This document shows positions 11,891 through 21,469 of a stretch of 64,000 nt of DNA, in pieces; the first letter of the stretch is position 1; the number at the start of each line of letters is the position of its first letter. This stretch comes from Daphnia carinata. Lineage: Eukaryota; Arthropoda; Branchiopoda; Diplostraca; Daphniidae. The DNA lies in the NCBI RefSeq assembly GCF_022539665.2, contig NC_081334.1:2418001-2482000 (forward strand), written 5' to 3'. The position numbers and the translations under genes are program-made. Below the pieces are notes generated by a model. That model ran no database searches. It had not been told where the DNA came from and saw nothing but the letters and a program-made list of their open reading frames with translations.

Positions 11891-12100
11891 GACAGTCATG
11901 GCGCAATGGTAGCGTGCCGTGCTGGAATACTATAGGTTTGTGGTTCAAATCCCACATGAACGATGAATTAATGGGAACAACGCACCAAAGGTGGCATAAA
12001 CAGAGGAGGAATAAGCAAACTAAATAAATAAAAGTTGATAAATGTATTGTGTGAAGACAGCGGACAATGGAAGAACAAATTTTGCAAAACATATTTTGTA
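11891..12100 (+). repeat. tRNA-derived SINE-like element (copy A)
   Basis: The A box TGGCGCAATGG (about 11899) and B box GGTTCAAATCC (about 11942) are well formed and spaced as in a tRNA head. A non-tRNA tail with AAATAAATAAA follows. The T stem does not pair cleanly, so a live tRNA gene is unlikely. Confidence 0.5.
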
Positions 12101-12179
12101 AAAAAAATTTTATTGACAATTCTCTGCACATTAGAATTATTTTTGCAACTTTAAAAAGGCACAATAGCCCTTTCAAAAA

Positions 12180-13200
12180 TTGCCGTCAACCCAGGCAGGG
12201 GGAGACACTGCCTTGTTGACCCACCGGGGAGATTACCCGGTGATTGGCTAAGAGAAGCCGGAAGAAGAGCTGAAGATTTGGAACATTTTTACAGGAGCGA
12301 TTAACCTTTACTTCGGATTTGTGGGCAGCCACATCGCCCTCCGTGAACACATCATCGGACTAAGCGGACACCCCACGTCCCCTTTCCGGCCAGAGCCCTC
12401 CAAACCTCGGTATATGTTGTTTTTAAATATACCGTACAGTAGGGGCATGACCCCCTACGGGCTTATTATGAGTCAAGGGGAAACGGGGCTACGGAAAGGA
12501 AGGGAGCCCAGATATACACTTCAATTTTTTAAACATTAAATACCGTTTTTAAATGAGCATGTCAATAAAGTATGGAAATTCCATGTAGTGTATCCAATCA
12601 TAATGCTTCATTCAGTACGTTGCCCCAAACAAGGAACCTTTTCAGTCTGTAGGAGTTAACCTTCCTCAACTCCATTTCGTTGTAGAGAAAGTTGCCCTTT
12701 AGAAAAACAATTCAAGAATTAAATGAACGGGTATTTTAGATATATTAGATATCTTACCATTTAACGCCATCAATGAAAAGTGTTATCAGTGCCTACAACG
12801 AATGACTAGGTGTAAGCATCTATTTGCGCTAGCGAAAAAAATACAGCCGCCACAGGATGGTGGACTAAACTTGTCTCACGCCCGACATGGCGTGACCGGA
12901 GAACTCCCGTCATGAATTGCTTCCTGTTTTGCACTGCGTGCGAAAAAAGACTAGATTTTAGCAAGGAAATGAAAAACTACATTCAATTCAATACACGGTC
13001 TTCATAAACATAGTGAAATCACAACGTTTAGTTCTGCATATGCAATTTCGAATGTTTACCTTGCATCATATTAATAGGCAATATATTTTTTGTCTTCATA
13101 ACATACCAAACCGTTATTTCTTACAAAAATTTGAACTCTTTTTCGTTTTTCTTTGCTCAGCAATAAAAAGAACGTAATAACCTGAAGTAAATTGTTTACA
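12180..13200. other. No gene recognised (copy A)
   Basis: The first 350 bases are GC-richer, with the fold-back ACCGGGGAGATTACCCGGT and a 72-codon frame from 12321. They resemble a worn transposon or retroposon fragment, but I see no diagnostic motif. The rest is AT-rich spacer. Confidence 0.3.
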
Positions 13201-13218
13201 AACTGTTACCGTCACGGA

Positions 13219-14596
13219 TTACATGTGGCCAGAAAACCAATTTTTGTGCAGAGTTACTTCTACATAAATCCATATGCTAATCACTAAAAAAGTAGGCAAA
13301 AAACTACAGGCTTACATTTTAAAGTCCAATTATCTTTTACGCTTCATAAAAGGTATGTCATACCAATAAGAAGCAAAAAAAAAACCTAACTTACATCGTT
13401 CATCCACGACACAAATGTAATTGCCGAAAAAAAAAGCAAGGTGACTAAGATAGGTAGCCATCTGGCGTTGACAGCACAAACCATAAGAATTTTACCAAGA
13501 AAAGTTAACAGTAAGAGATTTAAGGCATTTTCTAAAACGCTTTTACCTTCCGAATCTGTAAATGAAGTGATTTTCCCGCGAAGGTGGTCCCCTAAAGTAG
13601 CGGAGGAACGACGTCTTCCTTCAGCACAGCGGTCATTTCTAGATAAATCCATCACTATCCTGATTCCTTCACTAAAAAAATAGACAAGAAGCCACAGGCT
13701 TTCATTTTATACAATTAATTGTACTTTACACTTCATTAAAGCTATATTATTGAAAAAACAAACAAAAAAAAAACAGAAAATTAACTTACATAATTGATCC
13801 ACGACTCGAAATGCAAAGGCGGGAAAAAAGCAACGTGAACCATCAGAGGCAAGCGAGGTGACTTACATTGGTAGCCATCTGGAGTTGACGGAAAAACCTA
13901 TAAGAGTTTTACCAAGAAAGGTTAACATCACCACATCAAAGAGATTTTCTACAACGATTTTACCTAGGAATCTGTAAATGATGTAATTTTTCCGCGACGA
14001 TGGTCGCCCAACGAACGATGTCTTCCTATAACCTTTTCATGGTAACGAAATAAATTAAAAAAACAGTGTTCAAGCAACCTGTGGGTACCTTTTTTGTTTG
14101 TCGCATGTCGGGAAGACGCACATTATGTTATTTTGTAAGTCTTTTGGCTGTAGTTAGATCCAGTTCCTTTTGAGTTTTACACCAACAACACATCGTCACA
14201 AGGAACAAAATTAGAAGGCAACAAATTTCCGAAACCAAAAAAACCTTTGTTCAAGATCAAATTCTTCCAGAGCTTCGTTTTTGCTGATTGCGAATTTGTT
14301 TGAATCCTTTCTTATTCTGTTCTTCAGCTTTGCAAGACGTTAAGGTCCATTCTTGAATGCTAATGAAAAATCCCCATATGAGGAAATCGGCGTAGGCGAA
14401 ATGGCAGATGCCACGGCGATGCCCTCATTTACGTACTACATTGTCATCTGCCAGCGCCTTTCTTCATTCCGGTCATTATTGGGGCTTGCATCAGGAACTA
14501 AATGGTCTTCGTTCGGATTTTCAAGTTCTCCTCTCCCGGGTTTCGGCACATTTACTGGTTGTTCATTCCACAACTGTATTCCATCCTTCCAGACCT
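13219..14596 (-). CDS. Candidate small membrane-protein exons in a degenerate tandem array (copy A)
   Basis: The best exon (13655 down to about 13395) encodes MDLSRNDRCAEGRRRSSATL, then LGDHLRGKITSFTD and a hydrophobic stretch LLLLTFLGKILMVCAVNARW with a second one ending FSAITFVSWMND. A donor GTAAGT follows. A diverged, stop-containing copy of the same unit lies just upstream on this strand (about 13780-14035) and a partial third copy lies downstream (about 13283, with MDLCRSN). An upstream open stretch (14596-14440) reads VWKDGIQLWNEQPVNVPKPG. I do not recognise the family and no full model closes, so this may be a living small gene or a decaying array. Confidence 0.3.
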
Positions 14597-14599
14597 AGT

Positions 14600-15290
14600 T
14601 AAGACGAAATTGAAAAAACAAACAACTGTAACATCATCTTAAAAGCAAAAAAATACAAGAAAAAATCAATCGAACTTGAAATCAATTTTTAAGAATAGTT
14701 GTTTTTTTGCGCAGAAAGCGCTTGCCTCATTCAGGATATCACAGACACCCTTGTTTATGTCAAGACTTTGATTTTGGAAAAAAATTCTGAACCTTTGGCT
14801 AGGCAGTTGCAACAACCTCATCTTCTAGGGACTAGCTGTATAATTCATAACATCTCCAACATAAATGTGTGGATTGTATTGATGCAAATTTGCATACTTG
14901 CTCTAGCGTGACAGAAATTCATCAACACAAAGTAACCTGTAGAGGAAAAAGATTATCATGAGACGGAGACAAACAAGGATGTTAACATTACCACAAGAAC
15001 TACAATCTTTCAAACATTCAAGTTTTAAACATCTCAAAAGCTATCAAATATACAGTCTAAATGATGTTAACAAGACCTCTGAAAATCAAGAATTTACAAG
15101 TGATTTTTTTGAACAAAGTGGATTAAAACCCATCCTTCGAGAAATCCAGTAGCTGGTATTACCTCTAAATGCATTTTCAGTATCTAATACTCTCGACTGG
15201 ATTAATTCTATCCACTGCAAACAGATGCACCTGCCAAACAAACGGTGAACAAGAAAGGGCTAATAACTGTACGATAAACTGAAAAAAAAA
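14600..15290. other. No gene recognised (copy A)
   Basis: AT-rich sequence. A 64-codon + frame from 14958 is open in both copies but lacks a supportable family or splice context, and the two copies here are too similar for conservation to mean much. Confidence 0.3.
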
Positions 15291-15365
15291 AAAAAACACT
15301 ACACTACCTACACTACCTACACTACCTACACTACACTATACTACATATATATACACTACACTATC
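15290..15365. repeat. CTACACTAC microsatellite (copy A)
   Basis: An A run followed by several ACACTACCT units and a TATATATA core. Copy B (about 28733-28807) has a longer A run and one unit fewer, as expected of slippage. Confidence 0.8.
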
Positions 15366-15479
15366 CTACCACGTGCACGGCACAAATGAAGTAATCGACA
15401 CTTCCAGACGGTTACCTAGCAGTTAAATATTTCCTCACTAGATGTCTTGATATATCAATATTGCCAGGATGCCACAATT

Positions 15480-15880
15480 ATTCATCCGTTTTTCCCTTTT
15501 GCTTAAAAAACTATAAGCTCACCATTAAAATAAGCTAAATTTTCGTGATTGCCGATCAATTTTTAATCGAAATAATGTATTTTTAGCTAAATCTAAAATT
15601 TAGCCAAAATTGAAAAAGTGAGAAGGGTATAGCCTTCTCATTTTCATGAAAATCTTCAAAAATCGACATCTCTTAAAATTCAATAAAAAAACACACTGCA
15701 TGCCTAAAACTGAATGCTGATTCTGGCTGTATTATTAGTTTTCTCGCTAGTTATGTCATTTTTGAAAAAACACAGTCGTAGCAATAATAGCGCAAGGCAA
15801 CAAAAGTTCTTGGCCTTCGACCTAATTTCTACGTGCTGCCATCTAGTGCACAAAAAATTTAGGTTAGTTATTTACAATTT
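15480..15880. mobile_element. Second MITE-type repeat, inverted relative of the 7.1-kb element (copy A)
   Basis: Read in reverse, the block AAGAGATGTCGATTTTTG through GAGAAGGCTATACCCTTC to CACTTTTTCAATTTTGGC mirrors the middle of the 7091 element (AAGAGATGTCATTTTTTG, GTAAGGCTATAGCC, CACTTTTTCATTTTTGGC). The outer parts differ, so it is a diverged family member in the opposite orientation. It carries a CTCF-like word (GCACTAGATGGCAG on the minus strand, 15836-15850). No coding capacity. Confidence 0.5.
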
Positions 15881-16155
15881 ACAAATACAAAGTTAGTTAT
15901 TTTTAAAATCCTATAAGCGCTCTTTATACGTTTATTTCGTTGATAAATAAGGAGAACACCGCTACATAGCAGTAGCCTATTACGTTGGACGCTTTGATGA
16001 GGCAATATTGTATTACTACTCTACAATTATATTTTCTTCCTTTTTTCCCCCCGTTTTTTAGTTGGAACTATTGCTTGGTCAGCGCGCTATTTATTCTAGG
16101 TATTTGCATGCGAATTACCCGATGTGTTGATATTGAACGAGGCAATGACGACGGC

Positions 16156-18182
16156 CTAGGGAAGACAGCCGACACTAAGGACGACGGCTACGACGACTAG
16201 GAGGGTAGTAGTTTCAGGTGGACTTCCGCAATTGAGGCAAGGTGCTGTAGGAACCATTGGCGCGACTATGGTGGTTGCGGGGGGCTCACAGTTTACACAT
16301 GGAGCTGTCGGGACCACTATCGTGGTGGTAGTTGTTGGTGGAGTCTCGCAATTCAAACAGGGAGCGGTCGGAACAACGATAGTAGTAGTGGTAGGTGGTG
16401 CAGTAGTAGACGTGGTCGATGGCGTCGTTTTTGTAGTGGCAGTAGGAATTGGCTGCTGTCCTCCGACGACATTGAGCCAATAGTAATAGACAGATAATCG
16501 AGTAAAAATGCTTGGAACATAAGGAGTCCCGCAGCCTTGGTTTTTGGACATAATCCCCACTGCAATACCATTTTGTACCAATGGAGATCCTTCGTCATAC
16601 TGGCACGGACTCGCGACATCTTTGTAAAGAATTTGTTTTTAATAAATGAAATTTTAATGCAATGCAAAAAGCAAAAATACTTACCGCTGCCAGCGCAAAT
16701 CATGTAACTATTGTTGAATTCTATCGAACCGTAGCTTAAGCAATCAGCTGGCATTGAGAGCTCTGTCTTACGGAGCTTCGTAACTTCTATGCCATCCGCC
16801 TATTTCAACATCGTACCAATAACAATATCACACGACTCTTATAGCAAAAAGAAAAAAATTAATTATTCTTCAAAATCTAACCGTTGTTGCTCCCCATCCC
16901 ATGGTGATGGCTGTACTTATTGTTTCATCCACTTCGTCGTACCGGAAGGCCTGCACGGCAGTGCCGAACACCACGGGCCTATTAAGCTATAGATACACCA
17001 AGCATTTGATGTAAATAATAATACTAAAGCTTGATATAAAAAATGTTATGGCATACTTACGGATATTAAGGCGATGTCGTTCATTTTGGTTAGCGGGTCG
17101 TAATCATCGTTGATGGAAACGGATGACACTGCAATGACTTGCTGTTGAGCGGATGGTTGTATAAGGCTTACGATGCCCACCACAACAACCAACTGATTCG
17201 GTAAAAGCCTACACTCGCATCATATAAGATTCAAGGATAGAAAGAAAACGTTAATACAAGCCATCGTTCAAAAACGATTGTAGTTGACAACAGAAATTAC
17301 CCGTAGACACAGGAGGCTGTTGTTACAATCCATCGTTCATTGTAGATAAAACCACTGCAAATGTGGCGACGATCAAGCTGAATGGAAGCGATGTAAGGGA
17401 ACTCGCCTTCAACTGCCAGACTTCCTCCCGCGATGCGGCCAGAGATATCTTGCGGTGCTCCTTCACGTTTGGGACAATAGAAAATGGCAATCAAAAATCA
17501 GAAATCGTTTAGGGCTACCTGGAGGATTGAGAAACATACAGTATTTATATTTTTATTTTTATTTTTATGTATTCCTCTACATAAAAAATCGGAGCGGAAA
17601 ATATTTTTTAGAGCCTATAGCGGCTGCTGCTGCCGCCGTAGCGACCTTGAATATTTTCCGCTGCGATTTAAAAAGTAGATAAGTAGGAAAATCGGCAACT
17701 ATGCGGGATGGGAAGATAGCGCAAATTTCCTTGGAATAAAAATTTGCCGTTTTTAACTCAAAATTAGAGTGATTCTGCATATGGCATGATATGCAGAATC
17801 CCATATTAGATTATAGTTTAAATGATGCTTTTTTTTTTAAGCCCAAAAAACTCCCTCGTAGCCCCATTTATCGTCGCGTACATGAGAGCCAAAGTTGCCC
17901 CATTTACTATTGGCCCTCTCGACTGTCCGGAAACTTTTGCCAGCTATTTTAAACGGCCTTTCCCGTGAAAGAAAAATTCACAAAAAAAAATCACGTATAA
18001 AACTAATCTTAAGGAACAACTTCATTTTCAGAATCATCTATGTCCGATGATTAGTATATTTTTAAGAGTTAAAAGAAAAACCGGTTTTTCCATAAGCCGC
18101 TCTCGGCTGTCCGGAAACTTTCGGCAGGTACTGTACCTGTGGCGAATGCGATCAGGAGCGAAAATATTAAAATGTTCCTCAT
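16156..18182 (-). CDS. Secreted serine protease homologue, catalytically dead, PTAPC tail (copy A)
   Basis: Six exons (18182-18137, 17460-17301, 17208-17061, 16986-16882, 16799-16685, 16619-16156) join in frame to 345 residues. Residues 1-16 (MRNILIFSLLIAFATG) are a signal peptide. A short propeptide ends at GR|IAGG, the trypsin-type activation site. The S1 fold follows with RWIVTTASC, MNDIALI and CQYDEGSPLV. In active enzymes these are TAAHC, DIAL and GDSGGP, so His57 is Ser and Ser195 is Glu while Asp102 stays. It cannot be a normal protease. After the domain come about 85 residues of Thr/Pro with PTAPCLNC, PTAPCVNC and PTAPCLNC repeats; a fourth repeat has been scrambled to VVVAVVLSVGCLP. 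Non-catalytic S1 homologues often act in arthropod immunity or clotting; that role is only inferred here. Confidence 0.85.
17539..18133. mobile_element. 595-bp TA-flanked insertion in intron 1, copy A only
   Basis: Copy B reads straight through (GGAACATACCTGTGG) where copy A has this extra block between two TA dinucleotides. Its ends are CAGTA and TACTG, as in Tc1/mariner-type elements. The right end reads on the minus strand CAGTACCTGCCGAAAGTTTC, and a related sequence (CTGTCCGGAAACTTTTGCCA) lies internally near 17930. Another internal fold-back spans about 17591-17666. No transposase frame is present. Confidence 0.8.
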
Positions 18183-18189
18183 AACTGGA

Positions 18190-20353
18190 GCTTGACTGCT
18201 GGTACTGCTGATGACGGACAACTGACTGGTTCCCCTATTTTAAACGTTACTAGTGTACATCTTCGTCTTGATAAAATGCAGACGGATAGTGATTTTGAAA
18301 TCAAAGACTATCGTGTTACTGCCCCCTCCCGTTCTTTCGATAAGCCAAAAATTATGAACATAAAGGCATATAATGGCTTTAGAAAGTTCAAGAATTTTAC
18401 GAGCATTTTTTAATTCATGGTTTATTGAACTAACGCAAGACCATATCAAACTCTAGCAGTTTCCCTTAATGGTTTGCAAGCGAAGGGCAGGTAGTTATTG
18501 TTGACGTCACTGATCATATCTTGATGACCTTTTCAGTTAATCACACAAAGAATTAAAATGACAAATAAGTAATCATCGTACTTGATAGTCAGCCTTCTTC
18601 CCCAGATGTAACATTCTCCGGAATAGTTCCCAAGCTCTTCATCGTGAAAGTAGACACCCTTTTATACTTAAGCCCTGTCAAAATTTGTCGCAATGACATG
18701 AACGATGCAACGCATACTGCAAGATAAGGGGATTTTCTTTTGTTTTTGTCGTCTTCTTCATTTATGAGTGATGCTCATCACTATCAATGATTGGTTTCCT
18801 CACTACTGCTGATAAATCGACAGGCGGCAAAAGTTCATTGCAATAACAGGTGCAGAGTTTCACGATGATAGCCCACGTCTTTTATTTTCTATTTTCTTTA
18901 AGCCGTTTCAGCAAAGGATAGTAGGCTAGTAGTGCAGCAATAAAACCCATTGAACTTGAAAGGGTCGGATTATTTGTCCGGCGGATCAACGGCGGGTTAT
19001 ATATCTTGATAAACAATGAGATTCCTTGCAGGGCTGGTTACATGTGGAAGTCAAAGGAAGAATGCGCTCCTACCGGCCCAGCCTCTTTTCGTTATACGAC
19101 GATGGAGATCATAACAATCATTACATTTTACAACAATCAAATTAACTCAAAACCACTGACGTCGTGTAGACAAAAAATAAAATTCCAAGAATAAGATTAC
19201 CATATCATAGAAGCGGTTACATATTACGTAAGCTTCCTGTTTCGAATTCCCCGAATTTCTTTAGTCCAGCTGTCCGTCTTTTTGCTGACGATGGTCTTTT
19301 TGCCTCTTCTTCTTCATTCCAACCCTTTTTCTTTCTTTTTCCGTATAGCAAACGTTTCACACCGGTAGCCAGAACGTTTTAGATGCAAATGCACTGCTAG
19401 CGTCGATGGAACAATCATTGGGTTCCGTCTTCCTTTTATTTATTGGCTAGTTTTGTTATGGAATTTCAATACGCATATAATGCAGTGTCAGTGTATCCAA
19501 TTGATTCTTCGTCAAGAACATCCAAATGACGAACTACCAGGCGTGAAACGAGTACATCCAAATGTCAACGTATGTTTTCTCTTTTTACCTGACACGATAA
19601 GCACAAGTGAACTGTCAATTAATCTGCGATTGTCCTATTAAAACAAATATCCATAGATGACTCTTTGATTAGTTGGCAGTTATCGACTGTAAAAAGAAAC
19701 TGTTGGCGATAACGTAAAACGCCCTCGTATTTGAGATAAATTACGAAATGTAGGTGCCATGTAATCAGTGAGTGACGTAACTCGCAGTTTCGCATTACTC
19801 GTGTTGCACCGTCTTAGGTATAACTGCCTCACCATAGTTTTTAAATCCACATTCGCTACATTCTTGCCCTAGTGTGAGCGGGTATGTATACGATATCTGA
19901 GATGCCAATCGTAAGTTTTGATTTTACATACAAACGTCAATAATGAGTTGAACAAACTAGAGTGACCGTCGTCGTTGATTTCGCTCCGCGTTCTTTTGGG
20001 AATCGCATCGATAAGTATCTCATAATTTCCTCGAGTTGAAACACATACAGACCTCATCGATCGATGGGCCGTCCTGTATTAAAGTGTTGTATTGCAGCAA
20101 GGAATGTATCTTTCAGCTTCCTTTTTCAACCATTCCTTTCTTCTGGTCTTCATCTATTTGTTCTCTTTCGAACCCATTCGCCCCATGTGCCGTAGTGACG
20201 GTGGCCACTGATCTATTTTTAATACAAATCAAGTCTTCACGGTCTGCGGGAGCGTTCTAGATTTTGCCGTAGTCCTTCGAAAATCCAAAGTCAATGTGAA
20301 TGTAACCAACTGGGGATAGAGGAAGGCAATGGGATCATCGACTTACGTGAAAA
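18190..20353. other. Upstream region of the protease homologue, no further gene (copy A)
   Basis: Apart from the TATA candidate I see no supportable gene. On the minus strand near 18630-18560 a stretch reads VYFHDEELGNYSGECYIWGR, and copy B has YSGECYICGR at the same place, but upstream frames do not extend it. Small frames near 19453 and 20036 occur in both copies with stops close by. Confidence 0.4.
18659..18666 (-). promoter_or_regulatory. TATA box candidate for the copy A protease homologue
   Basis: The minus strand reads TTAAGTATAAAAGGGTGTC, a classical TATAAAAG box about 480 bp upstream of the ATG. Copy B has TAGAAAAG at the same place. A 5' UTR intron or a closer TATA-less start is possible. 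Confidence 0.4.
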
Positions 20354-20620
20354 TCTTTATTTTATCTGTCGGTATTTAGCCAAATTCCTGCAATCATTTC
20401 ACATTCCAAAATTTCTTCTTCTTGCTCACATATGTGAGCAAGCGGTCGTCATATACTCGGACGACGACAGACTTGCAAAACCGAAACTTATATGGGTACA
20501 TGTACTATTTCTCGTGCTTTGTAAACTTTTATCTCGCCGTCTTGTATTTTCCTTTTGAACAGTAGTGAAATCCTTATACAATTTTAAATTCAAATAATGT
20601 ATTTTCCTAGAATATTAGAT

Positions 20621-21125
20621 TTTTGGAGTATATCTTGTGATATTCAACCAATTCCGATAAGTGTTAGGTTTTGCAGGAAAAAATGTTAAGCCCGACTAAA
20701 TAAGCCCGACTCGTCTTATTTTTGCACGAATATTCGATGTAATTAAAAAACGGCTAACTTGACAAGAAAACGAATGATTTTTTCTGAATCGGCGTTAAAT
20801 TTTGATTATACTCAGTGATTTTCATCGAATTCCAAGAGATGTCATTTTTTGGCCGATATTGACAAAAGTGGTAAGGCTATAGCCTTTGCACTTTTTCATT
20901 TTTGGCTAAATTTTAAATTTTGCTTAAAATACATGATTCCAATTCAGAATTGAATGCTTATCATGGAAATCAAATTTATTTTTCAATTGGTCTTATGGTT
21001 TTTTAATTAAACGTAAAAAACGAAAAAATAAGAAAAGTCGGGCTTATTTAGTCGGGCTTAAAAAAAATTTCTGCAAAAACTGGCACTCATCGGCATTGGT
21101 TGAATATCACAAGATATACTCAAAA
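20621..21125. mobile_element. Long-TIR MITE, complete (copy B)
   Basis: Both terminal repeats are present: the left begins TTTTGGAGTATATCTTGTGA, and the right, read in reverse, begins TTTTGAGTATATCTTGTGAT. They run about 90 bp with scattered mismatches and both end in AAGCCCGACTAAATAAGCCC. The element is about 505 bp, non-coding, and shows the full structure that copy A has lost. I cannot fix the target-site duplication. Confidence 0.85.
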
Positions 21126-21469
21126 TTACATGCTGATTCCGGGAAAATTGCTATTTTTTTTCATTAAGTTTATCGTTTTTGAAATACACCGAATATTTGA
21201 TACATTACTAGCGCGCCAGTACGCTACAGCGCTAGCGCGATGCAGCAGAAATATTTGGGTAAAACGGGTTGCCATATTGCCATAGTTTTCACAATTTCTT
21301 TTCATACGTCTGTAAAGCGAATGGCGATGATTTCGAAATATGGCAGATGTGGATCGGTTAACTAATTATGACTATATCTACCTACACTACCAATAGTTGA
21401 CGATCTGTCGAGCGTGCCGGTGTGATTTGTCCGTGGGAGAAGCAGTCTAGAAAGTCAACGTAATATAGT

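Larger units (their letters stand above)
6824..20353. repeat. Tandem segmental duplication, copy A
   Basis: This 13.5-kb segment recurs directly behind itself in the same orientation (20354-33536). Offsets between equivalent points shift stepwise (13530, 13593, 13451, 13440, then 12833 and 13164), each step explained by a private insertion or deletion. Copy A has a truncated MITE near 7515-7533, a longer GC minisatellite and a 595-bp insertion at 17539. Sequence to about 16.1 kb matches copy B almost base for base; the rest differs at several percent of sites. Confidence 0.95.

Noticed and set aside
16232-16483. + strand Val/Gly-rich frame opposite the protease tail
   Set aside because: It is the antisense shadow of the Thr/Pro repeats.
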